From Bauldia litoralis (GTDB lineage: Bacteria > Pseudomonadota > Alphaproteobacteria > Rhizobiales > Kaistiaceae), in the NCBI RefSeq assembly GCF_900104485.1, contig NZ_FMXQ01000002.1, positions 310,001-374,000 on the forward strand: DNA of 64,000 bases, in the 5' to 3' direction. The translations under genes were made by a program, and so were the position numbers. A model generated the notes under the pieces. That model saw nothing but the letters and a program-made list of their open reading frames with translations, ran no database searches and was not told the origin of the DNA. Below, piece by piece: positions 56,068-64,000 of this stretch (the stretch's first letter is position 1; each line of letters starts with the position of its first letter).

Positions 56068-57108
56068 ATGACCGCAAAACAATCCGTCGTCGACGCTATC
56101 GGCAACACGCCGCTGATCCGCCTCCGCCACGCATCCGAGGCGACTGGCTGCGAGATCTATGGCAAGGCGGAATTCATGAATCCCGGCCAGTCGGTGAAGG
56201 ATCGCGCTGCCCGACAGATGATCCTCGAGGCGGAAAAGCGCGGTGACCTGAAGCCCGGCGGGCTGATTGTCGAAGGCACCGCCGGCAACACCGGCATCGG
56301 CCTGGCGCTTGTCGGAAAAGCTCGTGGTTACAGGGTGTTGATCGTCATTCCTGAGACGCAAAGTCAGGAAAAGAAGGACATGCTCCGCCTCTCGGGGGCG
56401 ACGCTGATCGAGGTTCCGGCCAAGCCGTTCAAGGACCCCAACAACTATCAGAAAGTCGCCCTGCGCCTGGCGGAATCGCTGCGCAAGACCGAGCCGAACG
56501 GCGTGCTGTTCGCCGACCAGTGGAACAACCTCGACAACCGCAACGCCCACTTCCAGACCACCGGACCGGAGATCTGGGACGCCACGGACGGCCGCGTGGA
56601 CGGGTTCATCTGCTCCGTGGGCACCGGTGGAACACTGGCGGGCACGTCGACCTATCTCAGGAAACAGAACCCGTCCGTGACAATCGGCTGTGCTGACCCG
56701 GAAGGCGCGGCAATGTTCAGCCTGTTCACCACCGGCGAGGCAAAGGCCAGTCCCGGCAACTCGATCACCGAGGGCATCGGGCTCGGCCGGTCGACCCCGA
56801 TCGTCGGCGATATCATCGTGGATAAATCCTACATTGTCCCCGACACCGAGGCGCTGCCGGTAGTCTTCGACCTGATCCAGCACGAGGGACTGGTGCTCGG
56901 CGGCTCGTCGGGCATCAACGTTGCCGGCGCCATCCGGCTGGCGAAGGACCTCGGTCCGGGCCACACCATCGTGACGATCCTCTGCGACCTCGGCACCCGC
57001 TACCAGTCGAAGCTGTTCAATCCGGAATTCCTCCGCTCGAAGGACCTGCCGGTGCCGGAATGGCTCGAAAGCCAGCCCGACATCGTCGTTCCCTTCGAGA
57101 ACGCCTGA
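56068..57108 (+). CDS. cysK: Cysteine synthase A
   Basis: This 346-residue PLP enzyme makes cysteine from O-acetylserine and sulfide. The PLP Lys is K44 in NPGQSVKDRAA. TAGNTGIGLAL near 90 and SVGTGGTLAGT near 195 bind substrate and phosphate. It is slightly longer than E. coli CysK, with extra residues near the C-terminus, as in related alphaproteobacterial enzymes. The AlaX gene begins 53 nt downstream. Confidence 0.93.
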   Translation: MTAKQSVVDAIGNTPLIRLRHASEATGCEIYGKAEFMNPGQSVKDRAARQMILEAEKRGDLKPGGLIVEGTAGNTGIGLALVGKARGYRVLIVIPETQSQEKKDMLRLSGATLIEVPAKPFKDPNNYQKVALRLAESLRKTEPNGVLFADQWNNLDNRNAHFQTTGPEIWDATDGRVDGFICSVGTGGTLAGTSTYLRKQNPSVTIGCADPEGAAMFSLFTTGEAKASPGNSITEGIGLGRSTPIVGDIIVDKSYIVPDTEALPVVFDLIQHEGLVLGGSSGINVAGAIRLAKDLGPGHTIVTILCDLGTRYQSKLFNPEFLRSKDLPVPEWLESQPDIVVPFENA

Positions 57109-57161
57109 CACCCGACCGCCATGGCGCTAGGATCGGGCCTCAGACGAGGGAACCCGACGCC

Positions 57162-57884
57162 GTGGCCACCGAGCTTCTTTTTCGCGACGACGCCTACCTG
57201 CCGGAAACGGAGGCGACAGTGCTTGCCGTCACCGACCGGCGAGGCATCGTCCTTGACCGAACCGTCTTCTTCGCCACCGGCGGCGGACAGCCCGGCGATG
57301 CGGGGACCCTGAGTCGGAGCGACGGCCCGGCTGTCGCCATCGCCACGGCGGTCTACGGCGACGACAAGAGCGAGATCGTTCATGTCCCCGGCGACGGCGA
57401 GCCACTGCCCGAACCCGGCGAGACGGTGAAGGCCTCGCTCGACTGGGGACGCCGCCACCGGCTCATGCGCATCCACACCGCCCTTCATCTCCTGTCCGTC
57501 GTCCTGCCCTTTCCGGTCACCGGCGGCCAGATCGGCGCCGACGAGGGGCGGCTCGACTTCGACATCGACGGCGACGTGCCGCCGAAGGACGAGATCGAGG
57601 CGGCGCTCAACGCGCTGGTCGCGGCCGATCTTCCGGTCAGCGACGAATGGATCACCGACGACGAACTCCTCGCCAACCCCGACATGGTCAAGACGATGAA
57701 GGTCAAGCCGCCGATGGGCAGCGGCAAGGTGCGGCTTGTGCGCATCGGGGACATCGACCTCCAGCCATGCGGCGGCACCCATGTCCGCACCACCGGTGAA
57801 ATCGGAGCGCTCGCCATCGGCAAGATCCAGAGCAAGGGCCGGCAGAACCGCCGCGTCCGCATCCACTTCGCAGGCGACGCATGA
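57162..57884 (+). CDS. Alanyl-tRNA editing protein AlaX
   Basis: This 240-residue free-standing editing domain deacylates mischarged Ser- or Gly-tRNA(Ala). Zinc ligands are H105, H109 (RIHTALHLL), C203 and H207 (CGGTHV), as in AlaRS. It lacks the aminoacylation domain. The GTG at 57162 is chosen because GAGGG precedes it and the frame upstream overlaps cysK. The gene is coupled to the following sulfurtransferase by an ATGA overlap. Confidence 0.9.
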   Translation: MATELLFRDDAYLPETEATVLAVTDRRGIVLDRTVFFATGGGQPGDAGTLSRSDGPAVAIATAVYGDDKSEIVHVPGDGEPLPEPGETVKASLDWGRRHRLMRIHTALHLLSVVLPFPVTGGQIGADEGRLDFDIDGDVPPKDEIEAALNALVAADLPVSDEWITDDELLANPDMVKTMKVKPPMGSGKVRLVRIGDIDLQPCGGTHVRTTGEIGALAIGKIQSKGRQNRRVRIHFAGDA

Positions 57885-58735
57885 ACCACCGTTCTCGCTG
57901 GTTCGCCTCTACCGAGTGGCTTGCCGACCACCTCGACGACCCTGACATCGTGATCGTCGACGGAAGCTGGCACCTGCCCGGCCAGGCCCGCGACGCGCGC
58001 ACCGAGTATGACGCGGCGCATATCCCGGGCGCGGTCTTTTTCGATATCGACGCGGTCTCTGACACGGCCAATCCGCTGCCGCACATGCTGCCGCCCCCGG
58101 AAGCCTTCGCCGCCGCTGTCGGCGCCCTTGGCATCGACGAGCGGCAGCGGATCGTCGTCTATGACGCCCTCGGCCTGTTCGCCGCTCCGCGGGTCTGGTG
58201 GACCTTCAGGATCATGGGCGCCCGCGACGTTGTCCTGCTCGATGGCGGGCTTCCGAAGTGGCTGGCCGAGGGACGCCCGACCACCGACGCCCGGACCGTC
58301 CGGCCGCCCCGTCCCTTCGCTACCGATTTCAACGCCGAAGCGGTGCAGGACCTCGCAGCAGTGCGCGACGGCCTCGCCGCATCGGCGATCCAGCTTGTCG
58401 ACGCCCGGCCGCGCCCGCGCTTCCTCGGCGAGGCGCCGGAGCCACGCGACTGGGTGCGCTCGGGCCGGATACCCGGCAGCCTCAACCTCCCCTCCTCGGC
58501 TGTCATTGCCGATGGCGTCATGGTTGCGCCGGAAGCGATTGCCGATGCCTTCGCCACCGCCGGCGTCGATCTCGCCAAGCCGATCGTCACCAGTTGCGGA
58601 TCGGGGGTCAACGCCGCAATTCTGACACTGGCGCTGGAAATGATCGGCGTCGAAAACAGTGGCCTCTACGACGGTTCATGGACGGAATGGGGCGGCCGGC
58701 AGGATATGCCGCTTGCCACTGGCCCGGAACGATAG
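57881..58735 (+). CDS. sseA: 3-mercaptopyruvate sulfurtransferase (two rhodanese domains)
   Basis: This 284-residue protein has two rhodanese domains, an inactive N-terminal one (about 10-135) and a catalytic C-terminal one (about 160-280). The active-site loop is CGSGV at 239-243, with Cys239. CGSGV fits mercaptopyruvate sulfurtransferase better than thiosulfate sulfurtransferase. It follows AlaX with 4-nt overlap and lies near cysK, linking it to cysteine metabolism. Confidence 0.9.
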   Translation: MNHRSRWFASTEWLADHLDDPDIVIVDGSWHLPGQARDARTEYDAAHIPGAVFFDIDAVSDTANPLPHMLPPPEAFAAAVGALGIDERQRIVVYDALGLFAAPRVWWTFRIMGARDVVLLDGGLPKWLAEGRPTTDARTVRPPRPFATDFNAEAVQDLAAVRDGLAASAIQLVDARPRPRFLGEAPEPRDWVRSGRIPGSLNLPSSAVIADGVMVAPEAIADAFATAGVDLAKPIVTSCGSGVNAAILTLALEMIGVENSGLYDGSWTEWGGRQDMPLATGPER

Positions 58736-58868
58736 CCGCAGCATAGCGTTGACACCTTCAGACGGGTTGCACCTCCCGGTGATGCGGGAGCGCCGTAGCC
58801 TGTCGAGCCATGCCTGAGGGGGCATCCGCGACGCCGGTCTTCCGGCCCGCACAAGAGGTGGAAACACA

Positions 58869-60620
58869 ATGCGACGTCAGACACGAACCCTGCTTCTCGC
58901 CGGGGCATCCTTTCTCTCCCTGGGCGGCCTCGCGCTGGCCGAGCAACGGCCGGCCGAGCCGATCGTCATTGCCCAGGCCGACACCGCCGGGGTCGCAGCC
59001 GCCGAGCAGGCTGTCGCCGAGGCGCGCGCAGCGCTCGAATTGGCCGAAACCGCCGGCAAGGGCGTAAAGAAGGCGCAGAACGCGCTGGACAAGGCGCTGG
59101 CACAGCTTGACGCGGCCAAGTCCGCTGCCGCGCCGCCCCCGCCCCCGACTGAAGAGGTCGTCGAGGACCTGAGGGAAGCAGCGCCCGCCGAGGAAGCCGT
59201 CCCCGAGGCGCCTGCCGACGTCGCCGAAGAGCCGGCCCCGCCGCCCGCCGAAACAGTGACCGAACAACCGGCGCCAGAAGCGCCAACGGAAGACGTGGCA
59301 GACGAGCCGGCCCCGGAGCCGCAGCCCGAGACCGTCGCCGACGAACCGGCCCCGCCTCCCACGGATGTTGCCGAGGAGCCCGCGCCTCCCCCTGTCGAGG
59401 AGGTCGCCGAAGAACCGGCGCCAACACCGCCGGCCGAGACCGTCGTCGAGGAACCGGCCGCTCCTGCCCCGGCGGAGAACGTCGCCGAGGAACCGGCGCC
59501 GGCCCCCAAGGCCAAGGACCAGGCGACAAAGCCGGCCGCCAAGCCCCAGACCGGCGATACCGCCAAGCAGCCTGCCCCGCCCGCCAAGCAAACCGCGGAG
59601 GAGCCGGCCGCGCAGCCTGACGCCAAGGCCAGCACGCCAAACGCCGAACAGGCCGCAAAGCCCAGGAAGCCGCGTGCCGATGGTCCGCGCAAGGGTCCGC
59701 CGCCGGAGCGGGCGGAAAAGCCGGAGGAGAAGCCGGCCAAGCCGCTGCCCGAGAACGCCGAGGCCATTCGTGAAGGCCAGAAGGTGGAAGCGGCCGGCGG
59801 TCGTGTCATCGAACGCGAGCGTGGCCAGGTGGTCATCCGGCACGACGACGAGGAGCGTTTCCGTAGCGAGAACAGCCGCTACGATCGCGAGCGCGGCGCC
59901 GACGGCCGGACCGTCATCACGGTCGAGCGGCCGAATGGCGATGCGATCATCACGGTGCGTGACGCCGATGGCGATATCGTCAAGCGCACCAAGCTGACCC
60001 GCGACGGGCGCGAGATCGTGCTCATCAACAACGAGCGTCGCGGTCCGCGCAACGAGCCGCCGCGATACGATCTCGGCAACATCCTGCCGCCGATCGTCCT
60101 GAACATTCCGCTTCAGGACTATATCGTCGAGAGCCGTCGCGCCTCGCCGCAGATAATCTACCAGACGTTGATCGCCCCGCCGGTCGAGGTCATCGAGCAG
60201 CCCTATACGCTGGAGGAAGTGCGCTACAACGAGCGGGTTCGCGACATGGTCCGCCGGGTCGACGTCGATACCGTGACGTTCGATTTTGGCCAGGCCTACG
60301 TGCCGGAAAGCCAGATCGACGCCCTCGACGGCATCGCCCGGGCGATCCAGGCGGCGATCGACCGCGACGAACGCGAGATATTCCTCGTCGAAGGCCACAC
60401 CGACGCCGTCGGTTCGGAACTCGCCAACCTCGCCTTGTCCGATCGCCGGGCGGAGTCGGTCGCCGAAATCCTGACCTACTATTACGATATCCCGCCGGAA
60501 AACCTGATCACCCAGGGCTACGGCGAGAGCGACCTCAAGGTGCAGACGCTGGAAGCCGAACGGCAGAACCGCCGGGTGACCCTGCGTCGGATCACGCCGC
60601 TGATCAGCGCCGGCAACTGA
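58869..60620 (+). CDS. OmpA-domain protein with long P/E/A-rich region
   Basis: This 583-residue exported protein has a signal peptide at about 1-24. A probable coiled coil (about 38-85; EQAVAEARAALELAE) follows, then about 200 residues of Pro/Glu/Ala repeats built on VAEEPAPPP-like units. A basic linker and a mixed region (about 300-460) precede a C-terminal OmpA peptidoglycan-binding domain (about 465-580; VEGHTDAVGSELANLALSDRRAE). It lacks an OmpA beta-barrel. GAGGTGGAA precedes the ATG. It probably bridges the periplasm and binds the cell wall; the other partner is unknown. Confidence 0.85.
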   Translation: MRRQTRTLLLAGASFLSLGGLALAEQRPAEPIVIAQADTAGVAAAEQAVAEARAALELAETAGKGVKKAQNALDKALAQLDAAKSAAAPPPPPTEEVVEDLREAAPAEEAVPEAPADVAEEPAPPPAETVTEQPAPEAPTEDVADEPAPEPQPETVADEPAPPPTDVAEEPAPPPVEEVAEEPAPTPPAETVVEEPAAPAPAENVAEEPAPAPKAKDQATKPAAKPQTGDTAKQPAPPAKQTAEEPAAQPDAKASTPNAEQAAKPRKPRADGPRKGPPPERAEKPEEKPAKPLPENAEAIREGQKVEAAGGRVIERERGQVVIRHDDEERFRSENSRYDRERGADGRTVITVERPNGDAIITVRDADGDIVKRTKLTRDGREIVLINNERRGPRNEPPRYDLGNILPPIVLNIPLQDYIVESRRASPQIIYQTLIAPPVEVIEQPYTLEEVRYNERVRDMVRRVDVDTVTFDFGQAYVPESQIDALDGIARAIQAAIDRDEREIFLVEGHTDAVGSELANLALSDRRAESVAEILTYYYDIPPENLITQGYGESDLKVQTLEAERQNRRVTLRRITPLISAGN

Positions 60621-60643
60621 TGCCGACCTGAATGGCTCTGGAT

Positions 60644-60671
60644 GGCGGGTGCCGCAAGGCGCCCGCCTTTT
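60644..60671 (+). terminator. Rho-independent terminator after the OmpA-domain gene
   Basis: The 10-bp stem GGCGGGTGCC/GGCGCCCGCC (one G-T pair) closes a GCAA tetraloop and is followed by TTTT. Confidence 0.85.
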
Positions 60672-60677
60672 CCTTGC

Positions 60678-61472
<795 letters not shown>

Positions 61473-61487
61473 TCGGGAAGCTCCTGG

Positions 61488-63068
61488 TCAGTTCCGGTAG
61501 CCGGTATCGAGGCGGCGTTCGGTGTAGAGGGAGTAGCGTGACATCCCGAAGCAGAATATCCAGAATATCAGCGCGGCAAAGACATATCCGGTCGCCGGTG
61601 TCGACGGCGACGCCCAGTTCGCATCGGTGAAGTTCGCCTGGACGATCCCGAGCAGGTCGAAGATGCCGATGATCAGCACCAGGCTGGTATCCTTGAACAG
61701 GCTGATGAAACTGTTGACGATGCCCGGAATGACGATCTTCAGGGCCTGGGGCAGGATCACCAGCCGCATCATCTGCCAGAACTTCAGGCCGACCGCCTTG
61801 GCCGCCTCATATTGCCCGGTCGGGATCGCCTGGAGCCCTCCACGGATGACCTCGGCCATATAGGCGGCCTCGAACAGCGCCACGCCGATCAGCGCCCGCA
61901 GCAGCTTGTCGAAGTTCACCCCCTGCGGCAGGAACAGGGGCAGCATGACGCTGGCCATGAACAGGACGGTGATCAGCGGCACGCCGCGCACGAACTCGAT
62001 GAAGGCAATCGAGGCGAAGCGGACGATCGGCAACCGCGACCGCCGGCCAAGCGCCAGCGCGATTCCGATCGGCATCGACGCGCCCATCCCGCTCAGCGCC
62101 ACGACCAGGGTGACCAGGAGCCCGCCCCAGAGCGGCGTCTCGACGTAGGACAGGCCGAAATCCACCGCGAAGATACCGAGGATCAGGCACAGCAGGCCGA
62201 CGGCCGACCACACGCCGAGGGCGCTGCGCGCACCGGCAAAGCCTCGTCTCGCGATAGCAACAAGCCCGACGACTCCGCCAGCGAGGCCGCAGACGAACGC
62301 CAGAAGCGTCGCCAGCGACGTCCCGTCGGCGCCGACGCCGACGTCCGGCGTCACGACAAACACCGATATCAGCCACGCCAGCACCGCCAGGCCGGCAAGA
62401 GCGGGAGCGACATATCCCGGCACGGACGGCGCGGCGAAGGCGGCGACCACCGCAGTCGCGATGCAACCGAGCACGACGAGTCCCACCGCGGACCAGATGG
62501 AGATGTTGAAGTTGCCACCGGTCAGCAGGAGCAGCGCCACGACCGGGAAGATGCCGAAGAGGTAGATCGCGGTTTCCCGCTTGTAGGGTATGCGCGGCAC
62601 CGCCATTAGGACGACGCCGATGATGAGCAGGACCGCCGTCAGGTCGACGCGCCATCGCTGGTCGAGCGGATAGCGGCCGTAGATGAACTGGCCGAATTTC
62701 GCCTCGACGAAGGCCCAGCAGGCCCCCGCTCCCGGCACGATGCAGTCCTCCCGGCTGTCGCCGGTCCACACCGCGTCGATGAACGCCCATTCGATGATCG
62801 GCGGCACGATGAGCAGGATCAGCGCGACGCCGACCAGCGTCAGGATCGTATTGCCGATCGAGGAAAAGAGGTTTTGCTGAGCCCAGCCGACGGCGCCAAT
62901 GCTGCCCCGTGGCGGCGGCAACACAGGTTCTTCCTCGGCGCGCACATACATCATCGTCTCGGCAAAGCCCGGCCGCACCGCGGCGACTTCGCCGGGGACA
63001 TGCGCGTCCGCGGGCTTCGGTTCGTCAAAGCCGCCGGAGGGGGCGTCTGTCGGTTTGTCGGCGCTCAT
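61488..63068 (-). CDS. aapM: General L-amino acid ABC transporter permease, enlarged AapM-like
   Basis: This 526-residue permease has a normal AapM opening ([18 protein letters not shown] near 61-78) and a normal C-terminal half from [13 protein letters not shown] at about 309. That half includes the ATPase-coupling segment [21 protein letters not shown]. Between about 187 and 303 lie some 115 extra hydrophobic residues, roughly four helices, not expected in the ~384-residue AapM proteins. The frame is intact throughout. It follows the AapQ-like gene by 4 nt. Confidence 0.9.
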   Translation of the reverse strand: MSADKPTDAPSGGFDEPKPADAHVPGEVAAVRPGFAETMMYVRAEEEPVLPPPRGSIGAVGWAQQNLFSSIGNTILTLVGVALILLIVPPIIEWAFIDAVWTGDSREDCIVPGAGACWAFVEAKFGQFIYGRYPLDQRWRVDLTAVLLIIGVVLMAVPRIPYKRETAIYLFGIFPVVALLLLTGGNFNISIWSAVGLVVLGCIATAVVAAFAAPSVPGYVAPALAGLAVLAWLISVFVVTPDVGVGADGTSLATLLAFVCGLAGGVVGLVAIARRGFAGARSALGVWSAVGLLCLILGIFAVDFGLSYVETPLWGGLLVTLVVALSGMGASMPIGIALALGRRSRLPIVRFASIAFIEFVRGVPLITVLFMASVMLPLFLPQGVNFDKLLRALIGVALFEAAYMAEVIRGGLQAIPTGQYEAAKAVGLKFWQMMRLVILPQALKIVIPGIVNSFISLFKDTSLVLIIGIFDLLGIVQANFTDANWASPSTPATGYVFAALIFWIFCFGMSRYSLYTERRLDTGYRN

Positions 63069-63072
63069 CCGG

Positions 63073-64000
63073 TCAGCGCTCCACCAGCGCCACGCGGCGG
63101 TTGAACCAGTTCATGAACAGCGACGTCGCGACACTGATCGCCAGGTAGACCAGCATGGTGATGGTGATCGCCTCGACCGCCTGTCCGGTCTGGTTGAGGA
63201 CTGTCCCCGCGAAGACCGAGACGAGGTCCGGATAGCCGACCGCCACGGCAAGCGACGAGTTCTTGATCAGGTTCAGATACTGGTTGGTCAGCGGCGGAAT
63301 GATCACCCGCATCGCCTGCGGGATGATCACCAGCCGGAGCGTCGGCCCTTGCCGCATGCCCAGCGCGAAGGCCGCCTCGCTCTGCCCCTTGGCCACGGCG
63401 AGGATTCCGGCGCGGACGATTTCGGCGATGAAGGTCGCGGTGTAGAGGCTGAGTCCGAGCAGCAGGGCGACGAATTCGGGCTGGATGTGCAACCCGCCGA
63501 CGAAGTTGAAGCCCTTGAGTTCGGGATACATCAGTTGCAGCGGCGAACCGCTCGCCAGGAAGACCAGGAGCGGCAGGAAGACGATGAGCCCCAGTCCCGT
63601 CCAGAAGGCGGGAAAGGTCTGGCCCGTCGCGTAAAGCCGCCGCCGCGCCCAGATCGAGATGCCGATTGCCGCCACGATCGCCACACCGAGCGCCACCACC
63701 GTCGCGCCGAAGCCCGGTTCGACATCGGGCCAGGGCAGCAGCAAGCCGCGGTTGCTCAGGTTGGAGCCAAGCGGCAATTCGACCGCCTGTCGCGGCCCGG
63801 GCAGCACCGCCAGCACGGCCTTGTACCAGAACAGCAGTTGCAGCAGCACCGGGATGTTGCGCAGCGTCTCGACATAGACCCCGGCGATTCCGGCGACCAG
63901 CCAGTTTCGCGACAACCGCGCGATGCCGACGATGAAACCGATGATCGAGGCGAGGAAGACGCCGATCACGCCGACAAGCAGCGTATTGATCAGGCCGACG
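63073..64000 (-). CDS. aapQ: General L-amino acid ABC transporter permease AapQ, N-terminus outside window
   Basis: The open frame runs to the right edge, so the true start lies outside; a GTG near 63969 is internal. The visible part includes [16 protein letters not shown], a periplasmic Leu/Pro-rich loop, and the coupling motif [27 protein letters not shown]. It ends [13 protein letters not shown]. These match AapQ of general amino acid importers. With AapM it would form the channel for many L-amino acids. Confidence 0.9.
   Translation of the reverse strand, partial: VGLINTLLVGVIGVFLASIIGFIVGIARLSRNWLVAGIAGVYVETLRNIPVLLQLLFWYKAVLAVLPGPRQAVELPLGSNLSNRGLLLPWPDVEPGFGATVVALGVAIVAAIGISIWARRRLYATGQTFPAFWTGLGLIVFLPLLVFLASGSPLQLMYPELKGFNFVGGLHIQPEFVALLLGLSLYTATFIAEIVRAGILAVAKGQSEAAFALGMRQGPTLRLVIIPQAMRVIIPPLTNQYLNLIKNSSLAVAVGYPDLVSVFAGTVLNQTGQAVEAITITMLVYLAISVATSLFMNWFNRRVALVER

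Noticed and set aside
58758-60398. Gly-rich 546-codon minus-strand frame opposite the OmpA-domain gene
   Set aside because: Its Gly/Arg/Leu repeats simply mirror the Pro/Glu/Ala repeats of the real gene.

Overview
The window is GC-rich, densely coded, and looks like chromosomal DNA from an alphaproteobacterium, most likely of the Hyphomicrobiales (Rhizobiales). This rests on gene order and family content: glyA-nrdR-ribD-ribE-ribH-nusB-thiL; an LdtR-type MarR regulator beside an L,D-transpeptidase; a DUF6163-like gene divergent from a magnesium-type hemB; two IalB-family proteins; sdhE-mfd; and aapQ-M-P. I saw no rRNA, CRISPR array, insertion sequence, prophage or recognised defence system. 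Two tRNA genes are present (Leu-GAG and Asn-GTT), each with a plausible promoter.

Layout. 1-11.5 kb (minus strand): a purine-catabolism block. It reads uraH-xdhA-xdhB-xdhC, then a BMP-type ABC importer (ATPase, two permeases, binding protein), then a terminator, then puuD and a truncated uraD that leaves the window. Together these could import a purine or nucleoside, oxidise it to urate (Xdh), oxidise urate (PuuD) and process the product (UraH, UraD). 11.5-19 kb: a SulP transporter, an MFS transporter, TerC, a split YeeE/YedE sulfur-transport pair in an operon with a UbiH-like monooxygenase, an AEC carrier, and hspQ behind a sigma-32-like promoter. 19-30 kb: tandem IalB-like proteins, a YejA-like binding protein with a FrnE-like DsbA oxidoreductase, YihY/BrkB, sdhE-mfd, a second YeeE/YedE protein and an aldo/keto reductase.

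30-34.7 kb: a 42-residue DUF1127-like gene with its own ribosome site and terminator; a DegT aminotransferase plus Gfo/Idh/MocA dehydrogenase pair resembling GnnB/GnnA of lipid A diamino-sugar synthesis; mgtE; tRNA-Leu. 34.7-41.6 kb: an MFS gene and the glyA/riboflavin operon. 41.6-49.7 kb: the L,D-transpeptidase and its probable regulator, hemB, an RDD protein, an SLC13 transporter with RCK-C domains, the N-end-rule transferase bpt, a tiny exported protein and a DUF4126 protein. 49.7-58.7 kb: parC, tRNA-Asn, a membrane-anchored TPAEP-repeat protein, an acyltransferase-3 protein, photolyase, cysK, AlaX and a two-rhodanese sulfurtransferase. 58.9-64 kb: a long P/E/A-rich OmpA-domain protein, then aapP, an enlarged aapM and a partial aapQ.

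Most of the window is recognisable housekeeping and transport. The observations most worth following are the combined purine import/oxidation block, the AapM-like permease with about 115 extra hydrophobic residues, the two P/E/A-repeat envelope proteins, the GnnA/GnnB-like pair, the perfect palindrome upstream of the L,D-transpeptidase gene, a hairpin covering the ribosome site of the sulfur transporter, and several small genes. I found no convincing entirely new system.
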